A stretch of DNA of 64,000 bases from G964020055 sp964020055 (GCA_964020055.1 OZ026533.1:744001-808000); one strand, 5' to 3'; numbered from the stretch's first letter, positions 11,501-19,918 are shown. The notes: generated by a model from the letters alone, not told the origin. Made by a program: numbers and translations.

Positions 11501-14500
11501 ACTTGTATCTCCAAAAACTAATGTATTTCTACCTGATATCCCTCCATCTATTGACATTATAGAAGAAGCATTTATATCAACTTTGGTTACATTAAATGTT
11601 GTATCACCTTTATTTGCTATGATTTTTGATATATTACTAAATATATCTCTATTACTTCCTTCTTGGTCTTTATATAAATAACCACCTTTGTCTGCCAATC
11701 TTAAGAAAAACGTATAACCACCACTTACTTCTGTAGATTGAATATCTCCATAATTTAATGTACTTTTATTATTTCCTTCACTTTTACCTTCATATGTAGC
11801 TTGTACTTTTTCTGAACCATTAAAAGTATTGTTACCTTTACCACCTACATATGTTGTAAAACCTTCTAAACTATCTTCTCTAGAACCTCTTTGAACTTTT
11901 GATTGATCAACATTAAATACAAGATCTATTGTAACTTGCGAATAGTCTACTTTATGCTGACCTACTTTTCCTAATACCGATGTAATATTGTAGTTTATAT
12001 CTGCATTATCCATTTTATAAGTATCTGTACCTGATGTACCCAGTATCTTATTGTAATTGCTAATATTGAATCTACTACCACTTACACTCTTATCTGCCAT
12101 ATCCATTATAATGCTTACATTAGTTGATAAATCTAATGTATTGTATTTATTCTCTCCTGAAATACCCATATCTATTTGGGTATTAGCATAACCATTTACA
12201 TATGATAAATCTAATTTTACTGTGTTTGCTACTCCAGAAGATAATGTTATTTTATTTATGTGCGAAATATAATCTATACTTCCATTTCTTTTTGTGATTT
12301 GTATTGACGAACCTAATGGATCTTCTGTTACAGGATCGTTATTTATAAACGAAACAGTAACGCCCTCTTTCAAACCATCGTATTTTATGTAATCTCCATT
12401 TACATCTGTTGCAGATGAATGACCACCTAAGTAATACATAGTTTTACCTGTTGATACTTGGTCATTATCATCAATTTTCACATAAAAACCTGTGGTTTTG
12501 GCACTTGAACCTTGTAAAAGTTGGAAGTTTTTTATATAAGCTATCTTATTTGCATCTTCTTCTGTTTCGCTGCTTGCTAGTTTTACTGCTAAAGAACCAC
12601 TTTGACTATGTAGTACTCCTACATAAAAATTAATTTCTTGATTTATTGTTGATAAGCTAAATCTATTTTTATCTCCTCCTCCTGCATCAACTGTGTATTT
12701 TTTATCTGTTGATGTGAAAAAATCATCATTATGACTTATGCTATCATTCAATCTTGTTAATTTTATTTCATCTATATTTTCATAACCTGTAGATGGCAAA
12801 CTTGATATAGCGTAATTTGAATTCTCAAAAGAAACTGTATCATAACCATTTCCACCTACTATTCTTGCAACTGGAGAGTTGGGATTTAATATGAATATAT
12901 TTCCTCCATTTCCTCCCTTTACATCATTTGCACTTGTGAATAGATCTTGACTTGTTGAAGCTCTTGATAAACTATTTCCTTTATCTACAGATACCCCGTA
13001 ACCAGATACACCCTGTAAGGCAAAATCAAACTTTAAATATATATTCTGCGTTGTCGAATAATCTAAATTTATCTTACCTCCATCTCCTATAGAAACTGAG
13101 TAATTATGCAATACGCTACTATCTGCATTTTCCTTAAAAGTATTTACCCCTGTTGCACCTATAAAATTTGTAAAACCTGTTGTAGATGTTACATTATCTG
13201 GTAAACCCAATTGTTTTCCTGTTATTTTAGCCTGTGGATTTGAACCTGTTGTTCCCGTTACATCTATTTCTGCTTCATTATATATATTTAATGATAACTT
13301 ATTTGCTTTACCAACTTCATATGTTGCATTTAATTCTCTTAAATTACCTTGGTTAGATGGTAAACCTATTGTGTTGCCTGACTGTTTTAAATTTACTATG
13401 GCGTAATTGAATACTGTTCTTGCCATCTCTAACAAAAATGTTTCTGTACTTACCGATTGGTATATATCTATTACATTATCGTTACCTGATCCCATATCTA
13501 TTTTTTGATAACCATTTAGATCATTCAAGTTGTTGAATACTAGTTTGTTAACTGCTGAATTTAACGCTATTTTTGTGAAACCTTCTATACTATCTTTAAA
13601 GGCTCCTTTTTCTATCATTCTAGCTGGCAAATTTAACGTTAGAGAATGTGGTAAAATATCGTTACCCTCTCCTGTAGCCCTATCTGTATAACTTAATGTT
13701 GAATTATAAACACCATTTAATTTTAATTCTTTATTGAATACTGATACTAAAAAAGTATCGCCTTTTCCTGTTCCTTCAAAAATATTTATGTTTTTGTAAA
13801 TATCTGTAAAACTACCACCAGATTTTGATACGTTTCCTTGTACTCCATACTCATCTGTGTCTTGTATGTTTATTATAACTCCTTGACCACCTGTACTTCT
13901 TTTATATGATAATGTATCTGCATCTCCACCTAAACCATCTATATTATTTCCTGTATCATCGCTTAAGTAAAATATATCATCTGCATTTGACGCTGTAATT
14001 TTACCTATTAAGTAGGCCTTATCTATTTGACCATTCGATTTCTTTATTATTACTACTGTCTGCGAATTTGTTAGATCTATTTCAACTCCGTTTTCTGTCT
14101 CGTATTTATATGATAGTTCATTATCTCCATTACCTGGTGCTACATAACCTTGATACGTTACTCCTCTTGATGAACCAGATCCATAAAAAGTATCTGCTCC
14201 TCGAGTTCCATATATCTCTGTCACATTTCTTATGATATCTTGGTTTTCACCTCCTGGCTTTACAACTGTATCTGCTTGATTTCCTGCAAATGAACCTGCA
14301 TAATAGGTTATACCTGTTGTTGTTATCGCTAAGTTATCGTACCTTACTGTATTTAAACCTGATGGATTAAAATTAACTGTCACATTATAATCTAAGGAAC
14401 CTAGCAAACTTCCTTTTGATGCTTGAGTAAGATTAAAAATGTTTATTGAGTTATCTGCACCTAAATATACTTTGTCATTACCTGCATTAGTTGATACAAA

Positions 14501-16192
14501 GGCACTTTCACCAGAGTTATATAAATTTATCAAAACTTCTTGGCCAGTTGTAAAGTTTAACGTATTATTACCACCCATACCTCTTAGTTCTAAGCCATCA
14601 TAACCTGCTGTAGTTTCTATTCTTACTGTGTTATCTCTATTATCTCTATTATCAAAAAATAAGATCTTGATATTTTTTGCTACGTTTCTATATACTGCTC
14701 CATTTAGGTTGGTATTTACCCTTATTATACCTTCTTGGTCTAAGACCATTGCTCCACCTTCTCCCAATATATCTACATTTGGGGTTTCTAGCAATCTTAA
14801 GGTATTATTTCCTCCTCCTGTTCCATCAAAATAACCATCTGAGCTTCCTATATATGCTGTATTATTTCCAGCTTCCATATGAACTTCTACAAATCCTGTG
14901 CCTTGGTAAAAAATATCATTACCTCCACCCATATAATAGGTTGTATATGTACTTTTTCCTGCTCTTACTATATCTGAATATTCTGTTAATCTAACTATTA
15001 ATGGATCTATTTTTGTTGAAAATGTAAATGTATTTATAGCTGAAAAGTTTGCTATATCTGAACTACCATTTACCAGTCTAAAGTCTAATACCGCCTTTGT
15101 TGATCCTGATACTAGTGTTTCTGTTTTATCATTGTAACCCTCTATTGATATCGTAGCTGCTGACATCTGAGACGATAGCTCATCTGTATATTTTAACTTT
15201 AAATTTGCAGTTGGAGAGTTAGATGTTAAATTTATTCTGTATGCACCTGTTCCTATTCTAGTTACAACTTGACCACTTTGTGATTCTATAGATACTCCTT
15301 CTGGTAAACCTGAAATACGTATTATCTGCAATTGCGTATCGTTATTTGGTAAACTAACTTGTATTCCTCTATATATATCTCCTGTTTCATCTCCAATATA
15401 CGTCATACCTGATGTAAGTTCTCTATAACTCTTTGTTTCTGGGTTATACTGATAACTTACATTCTCGTTACCTGGTAAAGAACCTCCTCCATGTAACATT
15501 TTTAGATAATTGCCTGTTCCTGTTTCTGCTATTCCATCGCCTTGACTTGAAGCACCATACAATCCTTCTACTGTTGGACGTACTAAATCGTACAGCAAAT
15601 CATCATCACCTATTTGGTCTTGATTGTGTAACGTTTTTCCATTATATAAATAAAATGTATCGGAATTTAATTTTGATTTACTTGAATATAATAAAGTTTT
15701 TTGTTGATAAGTTAATGTGTCTGTGTTTGCAAGGGGTACTATTTCCTGATCTGGTACTTGGGTTTGCCCTACTGACTTTTCTTTTGCTTCTTTTTCTTGA
15801 TTAACTGTTTCTGATGTTGCTAAATATTGACCTGATGGTTCTGAATTATCTGCCGAAGATAATCGTCTTTCTACAACTTGAGATGTTGAACTATCTGGTA
15901 CAAATACTGGTGATCTTGAAGATAGTAATTCTTGGCTATTATATACCTTATTTATGTCTTCTAATACTGGAGCATCTGGCTCTAATAACATTAAGGCATA
16001 ATTTGCTATTGTTATCTTATTTCCATTTAACATATGGATTATAAGATCTCCTCTTACTACTTCTTTTGTAAAACCTGATATATCACCATCAATTTTTATT
16101 GTATCACCTGGACGTGAATATATTACTGAAGAAGGACTATTATTAGTAGATACTTTTATTTCCTTACCTATATATTGGACAATTTTAGCCAT
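5522..16192 (-). CDS. Giant RTX-like secreted protein, 3,556 residues
   Basis: Residues 1-60 form a BapA-prefix-like domain (RPGDTIKIDGD, then NGNKITIANYA) shared with the other two giants. An Ig-like segment follows near residues 280-380 (ISGLPEGVSI). From about 420 to 2,130 there are many degenerate calcium-type repeats, for example MGGGNDIF, GLGGDADTL, GGNGYDTVSF, LLGEGDDTLIL and DGGEGEDTITY, often followed by a spacer with an N-I pair and the next D-F/D-T. The part from 2,200 to 3,280 lacks clear RTX motifs but is rich in Asn, Ser and Thr, like a beta-solenoid. Residues about 3,317-3,457 are five 28-residue acidic repeats (see the 84-base repeat), followed by a charged tail ending HKEVKH. 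No Sec signal is present. Export by the type I system at 21.5-34.4 kb is inferred from architecture and proximity. Adhesin is likelier than lytic toxin, because no acyltransferase gene or toxin domain was seen. Confidence 0.9.
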   Translation of the reverse strand: MAKIVQYIGKEIKVSTNNSPSSVIYSRPGDTIKIDGDISGFTKEVVRGDLIIHMLNGNKITIANYALMLLEPDAPVLEDINKVYNSQELLSSRSPVFVPDSSTSQVVERRLSSADNSEPSGQYLATSETVNQEKEAKEKSVGQTQVPDQEIVPLANTDTLTYQQKTLLYSSKSKLNSDTFYLYNGKTLHNQDQIGDDDLLYDLVRPTVEGLYGASSQGDGIAETGTGNYLKMLHGGGSLPGNENVSYQYNPETKSYRELTSGMTYIGDETGDIYRGIQVSLPNNDTQLQIIRISGLPEGVSIESQSGQVVTRIGTGAYRINLTSNSPTANLKLKYTDELSSQMSAATISIEGYNDKTETLVSGSTKAVLDFRLVNGSSDIANFSAINTFTFSTKIDPLIVRLTEYSDIVRAGKSTYTTYYMGGGNDIFYQGTGFVEVHMEAGNNTAYIGSSDGYFDGTGGGNNTLRLLETPNVDILGEGGAMVLDQEGIIRVNTNLNGAVYRNVAKNIKILFFDNRDNRDNTVRIETTAGYDGLELRGMGGNNTLNFTTGQEVLINLYNSGESAFVSTNAGNDKVYLGADNSINIFNLTQASKGSLLGSLDYNVTVNFNPSGLNTVRYDNLAITTTGITYYAGSFAGNQADTVVKPGGENQDIIRNVTEIYGTRGADTFYGSGSSRGVTYQGYVAPGNGDNELSYKYETENGVEIDLTNSQTVVIIKKSNGQIDKAYLIGKITASNADDIFYLSDDTGNNIDGLGGDADTLSYKRSTGGQGVIINIQDTDEYGVQGNVSKSGGSFTDIYKNINIFEGTGKGDTFLVSVFNKELKLNGVYNSTLSYTDRATGEGNDILPHSLTLNLPARMIEKGAFKDSIEGFTKIALNSAVNKLVFNNLNDLNGYQKIDMGSGNDNVIDIYQSVSTETFLLEMARTVFNYAIVNLKQSGNTIGLPSNQGNLRELNATYEVGKANKLSLNIYNEAEIDVTGTTGSNPQAKITGKQLGLPDNVTSTTGFTNFIGATGVNTFKENADSSVLHNYSVSIGDGGKINLDYSTTQNIYLKFDFALQGVSGYGVSVDKGNSLSRASTSQDLFTSANDVKGGNGGNIFILNPNSPVARIVGGNGYDTVSFENSNYAISSLPSTGYENIDEIKLTRLNDSISHNDDFFTSTDKKYTVDAGGGDKNRFSLSTINQEINFYVGVLHSQSGSLAVKLASSETEEDANKIAYIKNFQLLQGSSAKTTGFYVKIDDNDQVSTGKTMYYLGGHSSATDVNGDYIKYDGLKEGVTVSFINNDPVTEDPLGSSIQITKRNGSIDYISHINKITLSSGVANTVKLDLSYVNGYANTQIDMGISGENKYNTLDLSTNVSIIMDMADKSVSGSRFNISNYNKILGTSGTDTYKMDNADINYNITSVLGKVGQHKVDYSQVTIDLVFNVDQSKVQRGSREDSLEGFTTYVGGKGNNTFNGSEKVQATYEGKSEGNNKSTLNYGDIQSTEVSGGYTFFLRLADKGGYLYKDQEGSNRDIFSNISKIIANKGDTTFNVTKVDINASSIMSIDGGISGRNTLVFGDTSYTSGVIFDMLSGLASENQAGIAGAKLLEFSNMHVIKGSSVGSDIFKIPDIGDFDIFTGTSQIDGLTPNSAEQSTITISSGTIVAKGNTIDMSKSKAGHDYTVDLAVSKIMLTENSDKSLSYNNIQTILLGEGDDTLILGASTSTVRKVDGGGGSNTISFKNALSPITGNISNLQVGAQSLEITNFKTYRLSDYNDEIEVSAEQNASLGISVDGGEGEDTITYKGFSGVTIDVIAAREGWLKVNRGSTYDEITNFQNIAFDKDSDNVINLGNEKNSISFSGGRKNEIGYKDYTTGKLSLDISGGVVERNRTDGLYIQNKIENISKITLGNTEDSLYLANKVAGSANITEVTIDASNGGSKTVSFSGANVDYTESITSSGGATAQVGEVTYNIIGDGVKFLLGNSAITSNFKSALKGHNFYGYSDADKLSYENLSSGGVTVDFGRSEVYLTGNDSIKDHFSNISEIKGTNHGNNKFLGLSNSRSYNIEAGGSGNTVGYSGSLVGLTFIITNSQTKIFKDGVTHESINDQATLQDSLTGIDGYEGSNLNDTFIVDLSYFASHQNSLLDGKGGTNTLRINSSEGLTIKFENEGAGTINDTRFNIKSFQNFKLSNSDDTVSFVAGSLAMGLDGDVGNNIFNFSDKDSSGNSKQSISTLSYDYANLSANLTGAANSGNYSISLQKFQTLNFKGNNSNGEVTFILNNFNATNQSSFYNNRPLAIDFSTIVHADGSGAAFITDIKSPENKSFVYENAILRDKDTKYLSVKNAGYMNLTAGNASNIYSKVDLEFKDKGSTTHDSTIALGNGFYNLLLAAINEDIELKNEGITLGRTKITLSNLPHSSLVVSGSMKVSETTQIFSKITSQGNGNAIFDMLNYQGTLGSLIITSSGYGIDRSLQAGGSLPPEGDLSSTATRLSGFQTVKFGGYIDIQSIPTIKIIGNGTNIAKIDTDAINPTNITYNSSTYVLQFQVSGSIRQSTVEQISILDFASSINTSRNVTVTLNTNNTSTLNNINFNVNHKNTLAIAGSAIATFNVQMNSSGLMDAQSGVYGNTSITGIKNISILDLTANKAQTNATTLNTINFYGDVASYIAASNASQHTYIKMNNVYSGSISKLFGARIDFRGIQSDNSNDVLYLVSTSQGAQEVGLKFNNSSNYFLTLSAVNDSYIYLPDITTFVEMTSTLYSNGKGIFGSKTADSIFIFNVTNPAGTNFAKKSQGIYPGYQNFNILLYSNANRATFTVAPDGFNDFNNNVMAIIARPYNSETLSLTMGDGKTDMAGGLVLTKNIGERDSSGNNIIYNYAKVLMTPEYYVNGTWTDSYVNAAKALFDSGKYYISLGISDYSSEVFLSKSISEQSSYQNLYAIYVKGDNLSLTLKAGNTLGFGYGKTANTLLLAKQYSQYYGTMKLINQQSASAKLTLDGMYADMNFLDGSTIPDQVTLAYEYSLNGGVNTSFKLLGFLNKTYLNTSPAYISYAATSAGGVGGIGNFAMVGDFFRKNVYENFSNIVLDAQSLQSETGLNTFINLLDNTIQRSQSILITIQGISKDAPSSFGTRTGQWRNTVNHKNTGSQKVDTMDFNIFNDDIGAGGLAYTLQAGSNSDPKNTPITIINSYGISLSMAKTYNINLGYYYNFDKLNGKSLTISVDGLAYTAGFNAIINVFSQNDANGDKNYSITYSFYTFTLKEITKDGYGNTVQTGKSFTIAMSSYKIDINSNIGDIDNTGSGSLEPRQMRTLMSEAQLLHYEAMLQAERDAERHSGNENAANENSPSNVADHQEESNSQQGSSQNEDAANENEASNVAEHQEESNSQQGSSQNNDAANENAPSNVEDQQDETNSEQGSSQDEDAANENEPSNVEDHQDETNSQQGSSQDEDAATENVPSNIEVNQQELNSEEGNSQPSFRSIMPASGSRAKNALSSDETDRKNEVNASEILKLAHKEDKDTADEINHWEGFQNMYDLLKQDAEQMINDEATDKPNEDASYLADYTDANIHKEVKH
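5821..6242 (-). repeat. Tandem 84-base repeat, five units, inside the giant gene
   Basis: The string TGCTGCAT (or TGCAGCAT) recurs at 5891, 5975, 6059, 6143 and 6227, exactly 84 bases apart. Each unit encodes 28 residues of the pattern DAANEN..SNV..HQ.E.NSQQGSSQ. The units are in frame and differ by scattered substitutions, so they are not freshly amplified. They lie just before the C-terminal tail of the giant protein and make an acidic, Gln/Asn/Ser-rich, probably flexible segment. Confidence 0.95.
11174..16134. repeat. Long direct repeat, copy 2 (partner 1-4961)
   Basis: This copy covers codons about 20-1673 of the 3,556-residue giant gene. It matches bases 1-4961 at an offset of 11,173. 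The first 58 bases of the gene (16135-16192) are clearly diverged from the other gene although the encoded residues still align. Confidence 0.95.
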
Positions 16193-16322
16193 TTACTTAC
16201 CCATTCAAATTTGCATATTCAGTTTTAACATTCAAAAGAAGATATCTTATATAACAATATGGTATAATAGATATCCTAGCTATTACATATATAACAATTT
16301 AGCAGCATAATAATTTACTTTT

Positions 16323-16339
16323 AAGCAATTTAATTGCTT
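16323..16339. promoter_or_regulatory. Inverted repeat upstream of the giant gene
   Basis: AAGCAATTTAATTGCTT is a perfect inverted repeat with 7-base arms. It lies 131-147 bases upstream of the start at 16192. An almost identical element sits 130-146 bases upstream of the third giant gene. The equal spacing suggests a shared operator or activator site. Closer to the gene, two GATATC sites about 30 bases apart (near 16239 and 16270) could form a leader hairpin. Confidence 0.5.
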
Positions 16340-16410
16340 GTTGATAATATTCCGGCTAAAAATTAAGCATTAAAAAGCAACAAACAAAAAAGATAATACT
16401 AATTACTAAT

Positions 16411-17358
16411 TTACCAACTTGTTTTTCCATATTTTAAATAACGATTTTGCTTTATGCTTTTTCTTTCAGAAGCAGGAAGCATATATAATTCTTCTAAAGA
16501 TTTATATATATATTTTTCCACCTCTTTGTAGACTAGGTCTTTATTCCTATGAGCTCCACCTAAACCTTCTGGAATTATATCATCAATAATCTCAAAACGT
16601 TTTAGATCATTCGCCGTTAATTTTAAAGATTTAGCTACTTCTTCTGCTTGCGCACTATTTCTCAATAGTATAGAAGCACAAGCTTCAGGAGAAATAATTG
16701 AATATATAGAATGTTCTAACATTGCAACTTTATCTCCTGCTGCTAAGGCAATTGCTCCACCACTGCCACCTTCTCCTATAATTATAGAAATTAATGGTGT
16801 AGTGATAGATAAACACATAGCTATACTTTTCGCGATAGATTCACCTTGCCCACGTTCCTCTGCTTCTTGACCTGGGTATGCTCCAGATGTATCAACAAAT
16901 GTCACAATAGGTAATTGTAATCTATCTGCTAAATTCATTAATCTTTGAGCTTTTCTATATCCTTCTGGCATTGGCATGCCGAAATTATGTTTTATTCTAT
17001 TTTCTAAATCAGCACCTTTTTCGATGCCTAAAACCATAACAGATTTGGATTTAATTCTACCTATTCCACCTATTATAGCTTTGTCTTCACCAAATAGCCT
17101 ATCTCCACACAATTTAGTGTAATCAGATACTATATTATTTATATAATCCGACGCATGAGGTCTATCTTGATGCCTAGCAACTTGTACTTTTTGCCAAGAT
17201 GTTAATTTGCTATAAATATTATGTAAAAGATCATCATGTTTTTTTTGTAACTGGTTGATTTCTTTTGAAATATTTAAATCTAAATATTCTGCTTGTTTTA
17301 GCTCTTCGATTTTACTTTCTAGTAACTGAAGCTTGCTTTCAAAATCTAAGTAATTCAT
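16411..17358 (-). CDS. accA: Acetyl-CoA carboxylase carboxyltransferase subunit alpha
   Basis: At 315 residues the protein has the usual length for AccA. It has the N-terminal helical segment (LDFESKLQLLESKIEELK) and then the carboxyltransferase core with RPHASDYI, LCGDRLFGED, GREKG-like GIEKGAD, FVDTSGAYPG and GEGGSGGAIAL. AccA pairs with AccD to transfer the carboxyl group from biotin on AccB to acetyl-CoA, giving malonyl-CoA for fatty acid synthesis in the cytoplasm. The ATG at 17358 follows an AT-rich leader without a strong ribosome binding site. The gene is divergent from the dsbA-atp run. An extended -10-like TGcTACAAT on the minus strand near 17429-17434 may be its promoter, overlapping the -35 region of the opposite one. 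The giant gene begins 218 bases downstream on the same strand. Confidence 0.97.
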   Translation of the reverse strand: MNYLDFESKLQLLESKIEELKQAEYLDLNISKEINQLQKKHDDLLHNIYSKLTSWQKVQVARHQDRPHASDYINNIVSDYTKLCGDRLFGEDKAIIGGIGRIKSKSVMVLGIEKGADLENRIKHNFGMPMPEGYRKAQRLMNLADRLQLPIVTFVDTSGAYPGQEAEERGQGESIAKSIAMCLSITTPLISIIIGEGGSGGAIALAAGDKVAMLEHSIYSIISPEACASILLRNSAQAEEVAKSLKLTANDLKRFEIIDDIIPEGLGGAHRNKDLVYKEVEKYIYKSLEELYMLPASERKSIKQNRYLKYGKTSW

Positions 17359-17429
17359 ATATTTGGTATAATTTATAAGTTGGAATTTAACTAATCAGCT
17401 ATAGTAGTATAAGTATAGATGACCCCTTA

Positions 17430-17459
17430 TTGTAGCATAAAAATTGTTTCTGGTATAAT
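17430..17459 (+). promoter_or_regulatory. Likely promoter of the dsbA-atp run
   Basis: TTGTAG at 17430-17435, an 18-base spacer and TATAAT at 17454-17459 preceded by TGG (an extended -10) face the dsbA-like gene, leaving a leader of about 95 bases. A further TATAATG/TATAAT pair nearer the gene (about 17513-17529) is an alternative. AT-rich sequence makes chance matches common. Confidence 0.45.
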
Positions 17460-17559
17460 TAATCTAGAGTTTCGCAACACTACAAAATTAAAAGTTCACA
17501 TTTCCATGAGTTATATAATGTTGTATAATTAGTAAATATCATTTAACAAAAGGTGCTTC

Positions 17560-18213
17560 ATGAAAAAAAAATTATTATCAAAATTTTTTATAATTCAATT
17601 TTTTTCTATATTTTTATCTATATTATTTACTATTACACTTGTAAAGGCTGAAAACAGACCTAAACCTATATCTTTAGGTGACGAAAATGCCCCAGTAACA
17701 CTTTATGAATTCTTTTCTTTTTCGTGTTCACATTGTGGTGACTTTCATTTAAATACTTTACCTAAGCTAACTACTGATTATATTGATAAAAAATTAGTAA
17801 AAATTGTATTTATTGATGTACCTATGGGGGGTGAGGTCATATTATTTGCTCATTCGTTAGTATACCAATTCAAAAACAATAAAACCGCTGAAAATTTTTC
17901 TTCTCTTTTGTTTTCAAACCAAATATCATGGTTAACTAGTAATAATCCTAATGATCAATTGATAAAATTTGCAAAATTATCTGGTTTGAATGATAGTCAA
18001 ATTATGGATGCTAAAAATAATAAACTTTTACAACAATCATTGATTCAATCTGCTAAAAGCTACCAAGAAAAATTAAAAATAACTGGAACACCTTCTATTG
18101 TACTTGTAAAAGGTAAACAAAATATTTTTGGAAAAGATAATGAATTGATAATTGGTAATATACCTTATGATAATTTAAAATCTAAAATTGATAATTTTTT
18201 GAAAATAAAATAA
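17560..18213 (+). CDS. DsbA-family thiol oxidoreductase, exported
   Basis: The 217-residue protein starts with a lysine-rich n-region and a hydrophobic stretch (about residues 9-28), ending near VKAEN: a typical Sec signal peptide. The mature part has the thioredoxin-fold start ENAPVTLYEFFSFSCSHC with a CSHC active-site pair, a helical insert, and the cis-proline loop GTPSIVLV near residue 178. This is the layout of DsbA-like periplasmic disulfide oxidoreductases; Rickettsiales relatives are often annotated Com1/DsbA. It probably introduces or reshuffles disulfides in exported proteins. The start is supported by AAGGTG eight bases upstream. The gene is 28 bases before atpB on the same strand and may be co-transcribed with it. 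Whether it is an oxidase or an isomerase cannot be told from sequence. Confidence 0.88.
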   Translation: MKKKLLSKFFIIQFFSIFLSILFTITLVKAENRPKPISLGDENAPVTLYEFFSFSCSHCGDFHLNTLPKLTTDYIDKKLVKIVFIDVPMGGEVILFAHSLVYQFKNNKTAENFSSLLFSNQISWLTSNNPNDQLIKFAKLSGLNDSQIMDAKNNKLLQQSLIQSAKSYQEKLKITGTPSIVLVKGKQNIFGKDNELIIGNIPYDNLKSKIDNFLKIK

Positions 18214-18241
18214 ACATAATTAAATAATATTTGAAAAATAT

Positions 18242-18976
18242 ATGCATACGTTTTCACCTTTAGAGAATTTTGCCATACAAACAATTGGTGACGATATAGT
18301 TATTGCAGATGGAATAAATATATCAATCACTAATGCTGCTTTGTCTATGTTTGGTGTTAATATAATAATTATTATAATTTTTTCTATATGTTTGAAAAAA
18401 GTTTCTCTTATACCATCAAGATTACAAATGCTAGTGGAAATTATTTACAATTTAGTATACGGGATAACTAAAGAGCATCTCCAACGCAAAACAGAAATAT
18501 TTTTTCCTTATATTTTTACAATATTTTTATTTATACTTTTCAGTAATTTATATGGTATTATCCCTTATTCTTTTGTGATCAATGCACAACTTATAATTCC
18601 TATCACATTAGCTATCTTTATATTTGTTTTTGCTACAATATATGGGATATTCAAAAATGGATTTATGTGGATAAGAATTTTCATTCCAAACAATATACCT
18701 ATATTTCTGATACCTATTTTATTTATAACATCTGTGATATCTTATATATCTAAATCAATCTCCACTGGCATAAGGTTGTTTGCTAATACAATTGCAGTAT
18801 GCATAATAATCAAAGTTCTTGGTATTATTACTACTTATATGGAAACTTTTAAATTTGTTTCAATTTTTTTCATTTCTATTGTATTTTTGCTAGAATTAAC
18901 TATGGTATTTGTTCAAGCATACCTTTTTACAGTTCTTTCGTGTATAATTATTAAACAAGCTAATGAGTTTCATTAG
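18242..18976 (+). CDS. atpB: F0F1 ATP synthase subunit a
   Basis: The 244-residue hydrophobic protein has five or six membrane segments. The key helix reads ISKSISTGIRLFANTIA, with the essential arginine of subunit a in the RLFAN context (usual form RLFGN). Subunit a forms the two proton half-channels beside the c-ring in the inner membrane. The N-terminus HTFSPLENFAIQTI is typical of alphaproteobacterial AtpB. No strong ribosome binding site precedes the ATG at 18242, although the gap from the dsbA-like gene is only 28 bases. The order atpB, atpE, atpF', atpF is the usual alphaproteobacterial F0 operon, with F1 genes elsewhere. Confidence 0.96.
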   Translation: MHTFSPLENFAIQTIGDDIVIADGINISITNAALSMFGVNIIIIIIFSICLKKVSLIPSRLQMLVEIIYNLVYGITKEHLQRKTEIFFPYIFTIFLFILFSNLYGIIPYSFVINAQLIIPITLAIFIFVFATIYGIFKNGFMWIRIFIPNNIPIFLIPILFITSVISYISKSISTGIRLFANTIAVCIIIKVLGIITTYMETFKFVSIFFISIVFLLELTMVFVQAYLFTVLSCIIIKQANEFH

Positions 18977-19002
18977 TATTAACAATATAAAAGCAGAGTA
19001 TT

Positions 19003-19257
19003 ATGGAAAATATATCTAATGTTGACTTACATGATTTAGCAATAGGACTAAAATATTTAGCCGTTGGATTATCTATGATTGCAATAGGCCCAATAGGTAA
19101 AGGTATTGCTAAGATATTTTGTACTTTAATTACTGAAATATCAAGAAACCCTGGGGCTAAGGGTAAATTATTCACTTTTGCCTTGATTGGTTTTGCTTTA
19201 ACAGAAGCAACTGCTTTGTATGTACTTGTTGTAGCATTTATTATGTTATTCTCTTAA
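19003..19257 (+). CDS. atpE: F0F1 ATP synthase subunit c
   Basis: The 84-residue protein has two membrane helices joined by a polar loop (EISRNPGAKGK). The second helix carries the proton-binding glutamate in TEATALYVLVVAF, and the first helix has the glycine-rich AIGPIGKGIAKIF. It forms the rotating c-ring of the ATP synthase. It lies 26 bases after atpB and 18 bases before atpF'. An overlapping minus-strand frame (18960-19175) is only a shadow. Confidence 0.97.
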   Translation: MENISNVDLHDLAIGLKYLAVGLSMIAIGPIGKGIAKIFCTLITEISRNPGAKGKLFTFALIGFALTEATALYVLVVAFIMLFS

Positions 19258-19275
19258 TTATTAGAGTGCTAATAA

Positions 19276-19830
19276 ATGCAAACTTCAAAAGTTATTTTAT
19301 CAATATTGCTCTTATGTATTTTGTATGCTCAACCATCTTTTGCAAGTAATCTACCTCAACTTGATACATCTAAATATCCTAGAGTAATTTTTTGGCTGTT
19401 TATCAATTTTAGTATATTATTAATATTCATAAAATATATAATAATTCCTAAATTACGTAGTATACAAAATACACGTGCAAGCAAGCTAATTGCAAACTTA
19501 GAAAAAACTTTGAGATTTGATAGAGAATACAATAAAATAATTTTTAATATAAACGAACAAAAAAAATATGTAGATAATCATAGAGAAATTTTATGGGATG
19601 AAACTAACAAAAAAGCTAATATATTTATAAATCAAAAGAATATTGAATTTAACAATTTAAAAGAGAGTCAAAAAAAAGTTATTTTAGATAAAATTACTCT
19701 TTATAAAAACAACATTGATAATGAAAAAAAATATATAATAAAACAATCTATTATATCTATGACCAGCAATTTAGGTTTTAATATTAATTCAGAAAAAATA
19801 GATAAGTATATTCAAAAAGAGAAATTATAA
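19276..19830 (+). CDS. F0F1 ATP synthase subunit b'
   Basis: The 184-residue protein starts with a hydrophobic stretch that looks like a cleavable signal (KVILSILLLCILYAQPSFAS). A second membrane segment (RVIFWLFINFSILLIFIKYIII) follows near residues 35-57, and then a long charged helix ends the protein. Two-b-type F0 complexes of alphaproteobacteria have such a b' subunit between atpE and atpF. With b it forms the peripheral stalk holding F1 against rotation. Sequence conservation in this family is low, so the identification rests mainly on topology and position. An 88-base gap separates it from atpF. Confidence 0.85.
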   Translation: MQTSKVILSILLLCILYAQPSFASNLPQLDTSKYPRVIFWLFINFSILLIFIKYIIIPKLRSIQNTRASKLIANLEKTLRFDREYNKIIFNINEQKKYVDNHREILWDETNKKANIFINQKNIEFNNLKESQKKVILDKITLYKNNIDNEKKYIIKQSIISMTSNLGFNINSEKIDKYIQKEKL

Positions 19831-19918
19831 TATAAAGTATAGATCTTGATAATTTTCAATTAAATATTTACAAGCACTAAAATTATGCATATGCTCTTTA
19901 ATCACAGGAATAAGCCTC

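Noticed and set aside
5575..15804. Plus-strand frames opposite the giant gene, rich in Leu, His and Phe
   Set aside because: They are antisense shadows of a low-complexity coding strand, and several recur only because of the long direct repeat.
1..16134. Composite mobile element bounded by the long direct repeats
   Set aside because: The repeats are coding parts of two paralogous giant genes. No transposase, integrase or terminal inverted repeats were found.
18960..19175. 71-residue minus-strand frame over atpE
   Set aside because: It is the antisense shadow of a clear atpE gene.
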